From: Aurelia coerulea
Taxonomy: Eukaryota; Cnidaria; Scyphozoa; Semaeostomeae; Ulmaridae
Reading direction: 5' to 3'
Assembly: GCA_039566865.1 (NCBI GenBank)
Contig: CM076959.1
Coordinates: 19,142,501-19,206,500 of the forward strand
DNA length: 64,000 nucleotides
Shown: in pieces, positions 28,947 through 40,000 of the stretch
Position numbering within the stretch: position 1 is the first letter of the stretch
How the letters are laid out: the number at the start of each line of letters is the position of its first letter
Made by a program: the position numbers and the translations under genes
Notes under the pieces: model-generated
Told to the model about the DNA's origin: nothing
Database searches by the model: none
What the model saw: only the letters and a program-made list of their open reading frames with translations

Positions 28947-29422
28947 GTTGAATTGATTTGTTTGCTTTAGTTGGACGGTTCTAGCTGCTCAACTACTGCA
29001 CGTTCGATCTTTAGTTACTGCTTAGGCCAAATTTGACTTTCAGACAGTTTGAGCGTGCCCGCAAAGGACCTTGGGTGACGATGGCTCTTTAAGGTTTCGT
29101 TGAATGGAGTTAATTTCTGATGGCGTATTGAAGATTTACGTTTGAACGTAACCGCCCTTCTTGCAGCGAAATCTTTGTTTTTATATTTTCCATAGTAACG
29201 CATTTCTGGAGGATTCCATTTTCACGTGCTTGCATCGCAGCGGTTTGCCATTATCGCAGCAAAATGACTGATATCTGATTAACCTATTTAGGTGAATGAA
29301 GTGAATTTCTGATGGCTTATTGAAGAAGGCTTTAGATAACCACCCCTGATTAATTATTCAAATTGTATTGCTTACTTCATAATGAAACATCTTTTGCGGT
29401 TGATATGAAATATTACCGAAAT

Positions 29423-29599
29423 CATAGGCGTAGGAGACAGGGGGACAGGGGGGCTGCAGCCCCCCCAACGTCAGAAAAATTTGCAAAAATCAGCCATAAT
29501 CGGGCAGAAGTCCGCCTCAAGTCGGGCAAAATTTTCTCAAACAATGGACTTTTTATTGGGCAGCCCCCCCCCCAAATTTTATCTCCCCCTACGCCGATG
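29423..29599. mobile_element. hAT-like MITE with perfect 8-bp target duplication
   Basis: A 177-bp insertion with inverted ends CATAGGCGTAGG and CCTACGCCGATG, GC-rich blocks just inside (GGGGGG...CCCCCC) and flanking duplications ACCGAAAT at 29415-29422 and 29600-29607. An exact 8-bp duplication is typical of hAT elements. It has no coding capacity. The open frame running across it on the + strand is accidental. Confidence 0.9.
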
Positions 29600-29859
29600 A
29601 CCGAAATGCAAAGAGCATTTATTGCGAATTGTTGTATTTGAAAATAAAGAGGAAGAGGAAGACATCAGGTTGACTGAACGTAGCCTTGCTACACAAGGAA
29701 CGTCAACATACGCTCATCCCATTGAAGTTAATTGATGTTGTTGTTGTCACCTCAGTGATAGTTATAGTGTCCACCAGTCTATCAATAGCAATAACTACGA
29801 ACATGTAATCAGTCTAGACTGAAAGCTCACTGGCACAATTCTGGGTTGTTAAAGTTTCA

Positions 29860-29949
29860 TTAGACCAAGTCTGTTTCGTCAACTGTCACTTTCCCCTTCA
29901 ATTTTTTTGACGAAACCTTTTTGACGAAATAGACTTGGGGCAAGTCTAA
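29860..29949. mobile_element. Small hairpin element ending in TAGACTTGGGGCAAGTCTA
   Basis: The left arm (TTAGACCAAGTCTG then TTTCGTCAA) is the reverse complement, with a small gap, of the right arm (TTTTGACGAAATAGACTTGGGGCAAGTCTAA, read here in two parts). The element folds into one hairpin of about 90 nt. The same terminal palindrome occurs again at 31040-31060. Confidence 0.6.
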
Positions 29950-30517
29950 AGTTTCATGGACATATGATGTTTCACTTATTATATTTTACTTGTTATATTT
30001 TTATTTGTATTTTACTAATTACTGGGTCAAGTTTCAGAAAAAAAATTTACATATTTACCAAAACTTTTCCTGTTATCAAGCAATCATTTATCAAAATTAA
30101 TATGATTTGAAAGCAAACTGGTGCTTTGTTTCAGATGCTTAATATCATTCATGCTTCACACTATTGCGTTTGATTTCAACAAATATTTGAATCAACATGA
30201 AAACCATTTCAGTGGGAATCCCTTTCGCTAGACGTACAGGGCTCTTACATTGTCCTATAAGCATGCTGTGAAGGCTGGTAAAGTCATTTCATGATGTTTT
30301 CCCCATAAATTGGCGTCTAGCTGTGACTGCTTTTGAATGGTTGAATTCTATTCCACTCTGAACAAGCTTGCACTCTTGGTTACGAGAGTATGAATTTCTT
30401 ACATCTTGCATAAGATGTTCACGCAAAATTGTAATAGTTAATTGACGGAAATATAGATAGCTAATTCAAGCAAAGGTGAATCCTCGCGAAACAAATGATA
30501 CAAGACAAAGCGACTTA

Positions 30518-31060
30518 TAGACTTGCATATTTCGTCAACTGTACTGTTTCGTCAACTGTAATACGTCTGCCGGAAATTTAAGTACAATTTCGCTTTTCCC
30601 TTCCCTTACACGTTTTTTTTACAAGAAACTTGGATCAGTACTTAGTACTAAAAGTTTCTTAATTTCGCATGAAAATTTCGGTGTTTTAGTAGTAAAAGTT
30701 TCTTAATCAGTTTCTTACTTTTTGGGCCTAAAATTGCGGTATTGTTCGAAGTTGAGCCTTCTTCTCGAGAGGGCTTCCATTTTGCATTGACATTGTCATC
30801 AAGAAGAAGCCATGCACATCAACGCAAAAATTTACCAATTTTGCAGTTAAAAGTCAAGAAAAGACGAATGTACCTTTGTTAGAAAGACATAGAATAAGAG
30901 ACACACAAAGAAATAAAGTTTTAGAGTTTCTTAACTGTTCTTGAGCGTAGTACTAGAGTTTCTTAATTTTTTGGTCATCGTAGTACTAGTTTCTTATAAA
31001 CCAGTTTCTTATAAAAAAAACGTGTATTGCAGTGAAAAATTAGACTTGGGGCAAGTCTAA
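30518..31060. mobile_element. Second copy of the TAGACTTG hairpin family, split by a nested MITE
   Basis: The left part (TATAGACTTGCATATTTCGTCAACTG, starting near 30518) and the right part (TTAGACTTGGGGCAAGTCTAA, 31040-31060) match the two ends of the hairpin family. They are separated by the complete TA-flanked MITE at 30609-31024. This reads as one MITE inserted into another. Confidence 0.5.
30609..31024. mobile_element. Mariner-like MITE (TA target, 21-bp inverted ends)
   Basis: The left end CACGTTTTTTTTACAAGAAAC and the right end (read inward) CACGTTTTTTTTATAAGAAAC differ by one base. Both are flanked by TA (30607-30608 and 31025-31026), the target duplication of Tc1/mariner-type elements. 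The interior repeats AGTTTCTTA several times. It is non-coding and 416 bp long. Relatives lie at 28887-28946 (fragment) and 61225-61598. Confidence 0.8.
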
Positions 31061-31098
31061 GCGATTTACCACTCTGAAGAATGAATTTCACACCTGTA

Positions 31099-32159
31099 CA
31101 CTCCCGTCACGAAAGTATACGGACAGCTGAAACAAAATGGCGTCAAATTTGACCGTTAGCCCTTCGACCCCAAAACGGTTCAGCCGTTATGCGGCCATTT
31201 CAGGGACTGGGAACCAATTATTTTACCGCCAAAACTTTGTTTATCGATCACGCAATCAAGGTTGAAAAACAAAGCAAAATGAAGTGTTTTGATAGCAAAA
31301 TATGAATTTAGCTGTGAGAAGGAAAAGCAGTCGAAAACAAAACAATATGTTCAACAAATTTCCAGTCTTGGAGGCTACTACATGACAGGAGAAGATCGTT
31401 TTTTATGTCAAATGAAGCAGAAAGGATCGCAGTTTTAGGAATCATGTGAATGACATCGAAAAGACGCCTGGCTATAAAATTGCAAAATTAAATTTGAGTC
31501 TCCCATGACTGTGGGGTTGAGATATCATCTTTGCCAAGGTAAGTTTAAATTTGTATCAAAGCCTCAAAAATAGAATTAATGCCAAAGGTTGGCCTAAAGT
31601 TGGTATCATTTTGTACATCTTAAATAGGGGAATCAAGCTGAGCAAAATTATACAGTCCAAACGAATTTTCTTTGCAACAATTTGGTATTGAATTTGATTG
31701 CAATAATTCTGTTGTTACAAAAGCTTACCTCGATCCCAGCAACTGTTTCTTTTTTCATTTATAACTTCATTATATCTGGATTTTACTTGAATTTTCTTTC
31801 ATATTTGCAAATTTCAGACTTTTCTGCACCAAGTGATGCTATTCCAGTCAACGAATTATTTGGAAGAGTACCTTAAATATCAGTTCTAAGTTGGGAGGCT
31901 CCTTTGTTATCGATTACATTTTCTCCTCGCAGCTAATTTCATGTTTTATTATCAAAACACTTTTATCTTGCTTTGTTTTTCAATTTTTTATTTCTTCCTT
32001 GATTGCGTGATCGATAAACACAATTTTGGGGGTAAAATCGTTTATTTCCACTCCCTGAAATGGCCGCATAACGGCTGATCCGTTTGGGGGTCGAAGGGCC
32101 AACGGTCAAATTCGACGCCATTTTGTTTCGGCCGTCCGGATACTTTCGTGACGGGAGTG
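31099..32159. mobile_element. Non-autonomous Tc1/mariner-type element with long inverted ends
   Basis: The ends are long inverted repeats. The left begins CACTCCCGTCACGAAAGTAT and the right, read inward, begins CACTCCCGTCACGAAAGTAT. The match continues with substitutions for about 225 bp per arm, up to about 31,325. TA flanks both ends (31097-31098 and 32160-32161). The 1,061-bp element has no transposase. The 64-codon frame at 31682-31876 is AT-rich and without motifs. CACT... ends with TA duplication are typical of the Tc1/mariner superfamily. Confidence 0.85.
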
Positions 32160-32734
32160 TAGCAACATTTTCAGAACATATTCGATATTCTTGAATTGTA
32201 AATGTTTACTGCGAAGGCCTTGATAAGTTTCTGTTTCTTTGTGCATTTAATTTCAGTGCAATCCTTAATCTTCTTTGCAAGAAGAGCGGAAGATTTCAAG
32301 AAGAAGACTACGCAATTAAAAAACAACTGTACAAAGTAAGGAAAAACACACTTGCGTCGCAACGCAATTTACAATCGTGTATGCAAGAATTGTTTGCATT
32401 TTAACATGTTTCTAGGCAACGCTGAGATTCATTACGAGATACCATTGCTCAAAATGAGACTGGCTTCACTAATGGCTGTCATAGCAACCAAATGTAAACT
32501 ATTATGTGCTGTGATGCAGTTCTGTAATCCTCTGACTTTGAAGCCAGAACAGTCAGGTGGACAGGGTACGATCGCAAGAAAGAAGTGTTCATCCTGCAGT
32601 AGTGGAAGCGGTGCCTCTTATTTGTATAAACACCACTTTCACCAAACTTTCGGCGATGCGTGCAAAATTGCGAAACCAGTATCTTGATACCAAAATTGTG
32701 ATACACAAATTTTGTGACACTTTTGTGATACTTG

Positions 32735-32775
32735 GCGACACTTTGCGACACTTTGCGACACTTTGCTGCGACACT
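32735..32775. repeat. GCGACACTTT short tandem repeat
   Basis: Three clean units of GCGACACTTT followed by a partial one with an inserted TGC, after related GTGACACTTT and GTGATACTTG variants upstream. The unit is 10 bp. Confidence 0.85.
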
Positions 32776-32989
32776 CTGTGATTTAATGGAAACCAGGCAT
32801 TAATGGAATCGTATAAAATTTGATATCACGTGCATTGTCATAAAGATGATGATAATTCAAATGCTATCAAAAATAAACCATCAAGAACTTAGTGGAATCA
32901 AACCACGTTTGAAATCCCGCTTAATATGATGATATTCCAAATATTTTCAAGGATATAAATTCCTAAAAGAAAAAGAGAAAAGTTACAAA

Positions 32990-33112
32990 TTTTACAATGG
33001 CTTTCTCAAAAATATAAGACTTGGGGGTTTGTTTGGTATTTCTTAGTAACAAGGTTGATCGATGATCTAAAGGGCGTTCGCAAGATTTTAGTTTTGTTTT
33101 CCATGGCAACAA
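32990..33112 (+). repeat. Copy 1 of a duplicated block of about 110 bp
   Basis: It shares ordered landmarks with 34055-34165: CTTTCT, TAAGA, TTTGT, TTAG-AACA--TTGATCG-TGATC, AGT-TTGTTTTG, TCCATGGCAACA. The copies are diverged and about 1.06 kb apart in direct orientation. The conserved end, TTTTCCATGGCAAC, fits the loose RFX X-box pattern. Confidence 0.55.
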
Positions 33113-34054
33113 CACAACCTGGACGTTGTTTTTGTGTAAACTTTGTTTACAGAGGATAAACCAGGCTAGTGGTGTTTCTACCTACAAATTTAACTAATCT
33201 TCCCCTGGGTTCTCTCTACTAACTACGAAATAACAAATACAATACAATTGTTGAAAAAGTGTCCTTTAAGGTTTTTGTAGCCTTTTTCATTTCAAAGTAA
33301 AGTTTAAGCATTTAAATCTGAAGGTCAAGATAGTGCTGATAATAATAATAATATGGATGTTTATACAGGGTAAATACTTTATCAATACTATGCTCTTTTC
33401 ACTTGAAAATTACCAGTGTTGTTGACTGTCTGATGTTAAGTGGAAGTTCATTCCATATTTCACTAATTTTTAATCGAAACGTTTAGCGCGAAAACAGTCT
33501 TATTTCTTTAAATTTGAAGGCAGAAACACCGCAATATGACAGAAACAGCAAATATGATTGAATTTATTCTATACTTTATTTCTTTACTCTCTTTATCAAT
33601 ACTTACTGATCAGCCTTTTTCAGTTTTGATCTGGGCACATACATACAAGTTGTTGTGTGATGAACTTCTCGTCGTTTGTTAGTCGGGTCGTTGTTGATTC
33701 TGTAGCCTATATACACTTCTCAGCAGAAATCTAAAAAAGTTTAAGTCTAACAAATTTGAAATTCAGCAAACAGGAGCAACATCCTTACATTATGCAGATG
33801 ATTCCTTGCACTTTGAAGTGAAATTAAGTTTCATTATATGGCATGCTTGATTGAGGAAAGCAACTCAAATGATTAGTTCAATATAAAGCTTGCAAGATCA
33901 TATTTTTCCGTGGACCTTTATTGGTGACAGAAGCTGGCTTTGACCACCATGTCATTGCTTTACTTCTTCAACGACTTATTGATTCAAAATTCATTTGCGC
34001 TGTATAGATTCTAAAATTGAGAAAAAGGAAAATTATGAAAGGAGCAATTTTCAC

Positions 34055-34165
34055 AATGTCTTTCTTAGGAATGTAAGATGGAGAGCTGTTTTGTGCCTCT
34101 TAGCAACATCCTTGATCGCTGATCGAAGTTCCGAGCTTCAGTCTTGTTTTGCTTCCATGGCAACA
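34055..34165 (+). repeat. Copy 2 of the duplicated block, ending in an X-box-like palindrome
   Basis: Direct-orientation partner of 32990-33112. At 34151-34164 it reads GCTTCCATGGCAAC, which matches the RFX X-box consensus RYYNYY-N(1-3)-RRNRAC fully. It lies about 2.4 kb upstream of the filament gene, so a regulatory link is speculative. Confidence 0.5.
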
Positions 34166-36318
34166 TTTACAAATTCACAAAAAATCGTTGCAAGAAAATC
34201 CTATATTTTATCATACATAGCTAATTGATGATTGAATGAGCTGTTTGAGTGAATGAATTTGCAAAATGTTTCTCAAATTCGAAGCTGGTTTGCGACATTT
34301 CTACTTTCCTAGGGTTTTGTTCATGCAGTAGCACATTTTCTCATGAAGCACCTAACCTGCACTTTAGTTGTGATGTTTTTAGAAAATTCAAACGATTTAC
34401 TTTGAACAAATTTGTAAGTTTAATCATACCTTGAGCAATGTTAGTTGAAGATGTCTTCAAATTTTGGCTGACAACAATCTTAGGAATTGAAGTTATTCTT
34501 CTTGATCGCAAAGCTCATCTCTTTAAATTCAAAGTCTTCAATTTAGTTCTAGCAGTCAGCCTTGAAGCATATAAAAAAACGAGCCCTGAAAGAGCTTGTT
34601 CCGCAACCTTTACTTACCTTGCCTGACTTACCTTTGTGAAAAGAAAGCTTGAGCCTCAAATAAAAAAAAAGCAGATCAAAGATGATCATTGCTTACCAGC
34701 AAACAACTTAATTTTCTGGTACTAATGATCTAATTCTGTTGAATGTTTTCAAGAGATAATTTGAGCATTGTCTGCGAACTGAAATAGATTTGCAATGAAT
34801 TATTCATTCTGGTGAAAACAACATCATGGGGTTTTCACTGCATAGATTTATTGACATCTTGACCATTTCAAGTCTCAATTAACGAAACGTTTGTTTAGGG
34901 CAATTTAGCAAAGTTTTAGAATGGAAAAAGTTCTCGACAATATACTTATGTCGAGAGGAACGTTTTTTCATGATCTGACCGTGATCATCCTGATTTGCTG
35001 TTGAAAACTTTCTTTCCAAAGAATTAATTGGTTTAGAATTAGAAAATCGATTAATAGGTTTATGCTAACATTGCGTACAAAATTATATGGCTTGTAGACA
35101 GAAGACATTCATAGCCATTTACAAACTGATGAATTGGAAGAAGGTTCCAATGTTTATTTTGCAAATGCATAGAAGATTCATGCTCTTATCATGCTCTACA
35201 AACAATCAAATGACTCCTTTCGTGGCTCAGTTCTCAGGAATGAAAACTGTAAAGAGCCACTTTATTTCGTTCCTGTCATTATCCAACTAAGTCTACTATA
35301 GATGGCTTGCTATCCATACAAAAACGAATTGTAGAATGAGTTGTAGCTCTAGGCAACCTTAACAACATCAAAATCAAGGTATGAAGAATGTAAGTAACCA
35401 AAACAATATACTTGAAACAGTGGAAATCATTGTTGCTTGGACACAAAGAAACATGGACGACAAGGAAGCATCTTTACAAATGAACTAAAGTAATTTTAGA
35501 CTTTATTAAATGTTAATACTTTGCCAAATTTCTTCTTCAAACCGTACATAGCCATTCTATGTATAAACCCTGTAGAAACTGCGACTGCTCCAACAACATT
35601 CTCTTCAGATTTCAGCTTCCTTGCTTGTTCAAAGGAAATTTGAAATCAACGACTTGCAAATTGTCATAGAGGTTATCTTCGCAACCAAATTCGTGAAATA
35701 AGTATCTCTGCCCCTCTGCCCTCGGTCAAAACATTTACTTACCAAAATTACTTACCTTGAAATGTGATAAAGACTTCACAAGTTCAAGGCAGAGATTTGC
35801 ACAACGGTCTTGCTTGTTAAACGCGCAGAAATATTTGACTGATTCCAAACAACTTACCAGAGCTCTTTACTATGAAGAATCCTACAGATTATTGAAAAAT
35901 ACCAGATAAAAGATATCTTAGCCCGAGGTAGCTCTCGTTTGATTCACTAAAGTTTCCAGCGCTAACTCATTTCCTTTTGACATGACAGAGACAAGTTTTA
36001 CTTTCCCATTCTTTGAAGAAGTAACTACTAAGTTGCTTTGTGCTCGGCCAAAAATCCCAGAGAGAACAAGATTGACTTCAAGAATGTGTATATTTCAACT
36101 ATCGGAACATTTTTCGAACAAAGATGTCATGAATTTTGTCAAAATAGGAAAATGCGCAAATGAAAATCATGAAAATTTAACTAAACTTGTATCGGCGCTT
36201 TCAACAATTCGAATCACAAGCATTTGTTTAGAAAATCAAAAATACTGAAAACCATTGTTATAGAAACAGAACACAGGGTTTCATGGCGCATAGTTTGATT
36301 TCTCGAATGTTATATATG

Positions 36319-36331
36319 GTTTCCGAGCAAC
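36319..36331 (+). promoter_or_regulatory. Candidate RFX X-box upstream of the filament gene
   Basis: GTTTCCGAGCAAC matches RYYNYY-N-RRNRAC, the X-box bound by RFX factors that control ciliary genes in animals. It lies about 170 bp upstream of the TATA-like element and 380 bp upstream of the start codon. The consensus is loose, so a chance match is possible. Confidence 0.3.
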
Positions 36332-36497
36332 GGTACTTCATAGCTACGAGAATAGCGTTCCTGACAACAGCCAAAAACCTAAAACGAGGCTACTTGCGAA
36401 TGAGGATAATAGTGTTGCTACAGAGTTGCTATGGTTTCCTAACGAAGCCATTTCAAAGCATGGTAACGATCAAGGAAATCACACAAACAAAGAAACC

Positions 36498-36505
36498 TTT
36501 ATAAG
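36498..36505 (+). promoter_or_regulatory. TATA-like element of the filament gene
   Basis: TTTATAAG about 210 bp before the start codon, with a CAATCAGTA sequence suitable as an initiator about 25 bp downstream. The stretch 36530-36710 would then be the 5' untranslated region. It contains no in-frame upstream ATG that obviously competes. Position and motif only. Confidence 0.35.
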
Positions 36506-36710
36506 CGGATCACACACTGGAGCAATCAGTAGAAATTCCTCTGCAAGAGATACAAAGCCTCTCTTGACAATACTGAAATCACAGCAAGGTTTTTGAGTGT
36601 CTCGTGCTATTTTGAGCAGCCAGAAATCAAGCAGGAAGTTAGAGACATTTTAGAGTGCAGTTCAGAGTTGAGCAACAATCTTTTGAAGGCATCTAAATAA
36701 ACAAGAAATC

Positions 36711-37018
36711 ATGGCTACAGCAACGCCTCTCCTTGCATCCAGAAGACACGAGAAAGAATATCTTTCAAGCCTCAATGATCGATTTCAATCGTATGTAGCA
36801 CGAGTCAGGCAGATGAGAGACCAGAGTGGGAGATTGGAAGCATCTGCTGTGTATGCAAGTACGAAGGCCTTGGAGGAAGAAATCTACAATCTCAAAGCCT
36901 TGTACGAGAGAGAGTTAGAAAAGCTGAGGGTGCAGCTCGATGATGTTTCAAATGACAAGAATCAATTCCATCTCAGCTCATCAAAGAATGCAGCACTAGC
37001 CTCAGAATACCAGGACAA
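36711..37018 (+). CDS. IF gene exon 1: head, coil 1A and start of coil 1B
   Basis: Residues 1-102 plus two bases. The ATG at 36711 follows AAATC and is the only start that gives a short head directly before the coil 1A signature ([13 protein letters not shown]). The exon ends in ACAA before the donor GTGAGT (phase 2). The tail of this exon and the donor are partly duplicated about 199 bp downstream in intron 1. Confidence 0.92.
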
Positions 37019-40000
37019 GTGAGTATGAACTGATTGTTGACACACAAAGCCTTAGTTTAGTTTTGTTGTCTGAAAGTGTTCCTAAGCCTTTGGCTTTGTT
37101 TGTTTTTGTTTGTCATGTGTGTTTGTCCTTTTCTACCTATCATGCAAACTGCTCCCTCTCAATGGCACAGTTTACTTCAATTTGAAAGGATAAACTAATC
37201 CAGAATGTCAAGACAAGTGGGCACAAATTGTTCACACACAAGCCTTAGGTTTATTGACTTAAAGTGTTCCTAGCTAATCATTGGGCATCATTCACTCCTC
37301 AGTTATGTTCCTGTTATACTAACCTCTCTTTCAATGGCACAATTTGCTTTAATTTGAAAGGGTAAACTGATCCAAAATTCTAGAATAACAGTTGTGGAGT
37401 GAAAAATTAAATCATGAGATGATTTGCTGGGTATTAAAGTCCGCTACAAGACAAGAATTCTTTCCCAAGCCTTTTTTGTACATTTTGCCCCCCCCCCAAA
37501 GAGCATCACAGCAAAATCCCTGGTGATCAAAAATCTTGGAGTCTCAGTTGAATCATGACGTAGGATTATGACCATCTGGAAATTTGAATTGGGAATTAAT
37601 CATTGTACACTATGTTGTGCTTCTTATTGTCTCCTTGTGAAAACACATTTTTATGATAAGCATCTCTTGATAAAGAACAGAAATGGTAACATTTTTCTCT
37701 GAAGAATGAGCCCTAAAACATTCAAAGATGTTGTGCTTTGTAAGAATGGTGAAGCACCTGTACTGATGGAATTTAAAACAAATCAAGAAATTTAATTTCC
37801 TTTTCAATCTATGCTCTAACACAAAAATGCCATCTGCTTGGAACAAATTACTTAACACAAACAATCACTGTTGAAATCTTTTGAAAAAATCATGCCACAT
37901 GCAGACCAAATTTCTTGTTAGAGATAGCAACGGTGTTGTTAGGTGCGTTGAAGGGATTTTACATCTGTACACTACTTCATAATTTATTTACTATGTGCTT
38001 AGACTATTTATATTGATGTTCTTTTAATGGGCCAATTCTAGTTGAGGTCACAGCTTTGAATTTTTAATGAACTTATGATTCATGATTTGAATCAGTTGAA
38101 TAAAAGGTACCAGACACATGCAGGTGACATGACAGAGATGTTTAGCATACAATGGCCTGATGGAACTCAACGCTTTTTGTCATCGCACTTAAACAGTGTA
38201 TTGATTGCACATAATGGTTACCTGTTAACAGTTTACCACATCCCCTATTACTGCTGAACAGAAAACTGTAGCTGAGATTTCATGTGGAGTTATTTTAGAT
38301 TGACTACATGAGTCATAGTTTTCTGCCTTGAATTGAATGACTTATTGAATTAAATGCTACTTGGTTTTACAGCACATTGATTGTAAGTTTGGTTGCCCAT
38401 TCACAGTTGACCACATTCCCCTTATAGAACACTTTAGTGTGATTTCATTAGGCCTGACTACATGAGTCACACAGTCTCTGTCTTGAACTTAATAATTTGA
38501 TGAATTGAATGTTAACGTCATTACTGGTTGTGAATTTGGCCACCCAACCACAGTTGACCATAATCCCCTTAATACTACTGAACAGAGTTTTTCAGATTGA
38601 CAGCATGAGTCATATTTTCATTTTTGAACTGAATGATGTATTGAATTGAATATGAGATGGAAATTTTAGTAGTTGATGGATCGAATGTAAGGGCTCACAC
38701 GGTAAGGCTAGAGTCTGTTAGCCACATGTTGTGGCTTGCAACTGAAGGCTTAAAATCGAAATCTTGAATATCAGACAGTGTTCCTTTTTCTAAATTTGCA
38801 GAGTTTTTACCTGATACTACCAGAGACTGGTTATATTGGTTATTTTGATATTTGACACAACAATATCATGGTCTTAATTTCAATTGATTTAGACCCAGAA
38901 ACATGATTGCTTTCTGCAACATTTCAAGCCAGAAATATCGGACTTACTTACCTTTGTATTAGGTTAGGTCCCTTTGTTAGGTTGTTTCTTTTGTTACCCT
39001 ATTGCAATCTAGGTTTTTAGGTAGGTCTCCAAGTTATTGTAAGAACAGTTACTGAAGGAGGTGAAAATCGAAACGTTTAGAAGAAGTAGTACATTTCTGA
39101 ATGATCTTTAAAATCTTTATATGCTTAGGTGAATTGGCTTGTGTGTCCCTGTTGGGTTTTTGATTTGTATCTACCAATGCTGGATCTTCCTGCCCAGCGA
39201 AATTTATAAGAATTTATCGGGTGAAATTCAGTATCTCAAATCAGACGTCAGATGAAATTTGCCGTAACGCAAAATTACTCATACAAAGCACATCAGTGCT
39301 TTTTATTCGCGGATGTTTTCATCTGATATCTAATTTGAGGCAGACCTTAGATGAATTACAATATTTTGCAGGCTCGCAGATGAGATTAACTTGCGAAAGA
39401 AGCTAGAAAACACACTAGCTGATGCGCAGCGTGTGATAGCTGAGAAGGAGAGCCAACTGAATGAATGTCGAATCACAATAACCCAACATCAAAATGCCCA
39501 CCTTGACACTCAAAAGGATCGTGATAGCCTCCATTCTGCGCTTACATCAACACAACAGGCGTATGATACCGAGACCGTTGCCCGTAGTGATTTACACAAC
39601 TTAGCCAATCAGCTTAGAGAGAAACTGGAGTTCGAACGTCAAGTTCACGACAAGGTAAGTTCAGTCATAAACTCAATACAAAATTTCATTGAATTGAATC
39701 TATGTTGTGGTTATTGCTTCTGCAGTTGCAGTGATGTATATTGTCGCTGGAGTAAAACTACGTCGATTGTAGTGAGCCCAAATCAACCTCTTTAGCAACA
39801 CACCTCTTCTTGATTTAGGTATTGAAGATTGGTGAAGTACAGACTTGTTTTTATAACTCATTAAATAATTTACAATGTTTTAGATGCATTGATTACAAAC
39901 ATACCTGAATCATGCAACAATACAAACACCTGTAGTGTCGATTAACGTTGTATGACTGATGTCAATGCTGATGTATTGCTCACCGCAAATGTGTTTTTTG

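Larger units (their letters stand above)
28641..29414. other. Intergenic stretch right of the satellite
   Basis: No gene recognised. It contains a TATG microsatellite (28726-28749), a truncated MITE end (28887-28946) and a short direct repeat around TTTCTGATGGC (near 29115 and 29309). The minus-strand open frame of 62 codons at 29015-29203 has no recognisable motif. Confidence 0.6.
32162..36300. other. Intergenic region upstream of the intermediate filament gene
   Basis: No gene recognised. Open frames of 60-111 codons on both strands (for example 32352-32687 and 35982-36248) overlap each other and show no family motif. The region holds a short GCGACACTTT repeat (32735-32775), a duplicated block (32990-33112 and 34055-34165) and otherwise AT-rich unique-looking sequence. 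Distal enhancers could lie here but I cannot identify any. Confidence 0.5.

Noticed and set aside
29363..29641. 92-codon frame across the hAT-like MITE
   Set aside because: It spans both MITE ends and flanks. Composition follows the G/C tracts.
31682..31876. Hydrophobic 64-codon frame in the long-TIR element
   Set aside because: AT-rich sequence gives Ile/Leu/Phe by composition. No start context or homologous feature, and not a transposase.
32352..32781. Overlapping frames on both strands
   Set aside because: Five mutually overlapping frames over one GC-richer patch with a 10-bp tandem repeat. No motif.
35982..36248. 88-codon frame upstream of the filament gene
   Set aside because: No recognisable domain, AT-rich, and no splice or promoter support. 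Cannot be excluded as a small gene but not supported.
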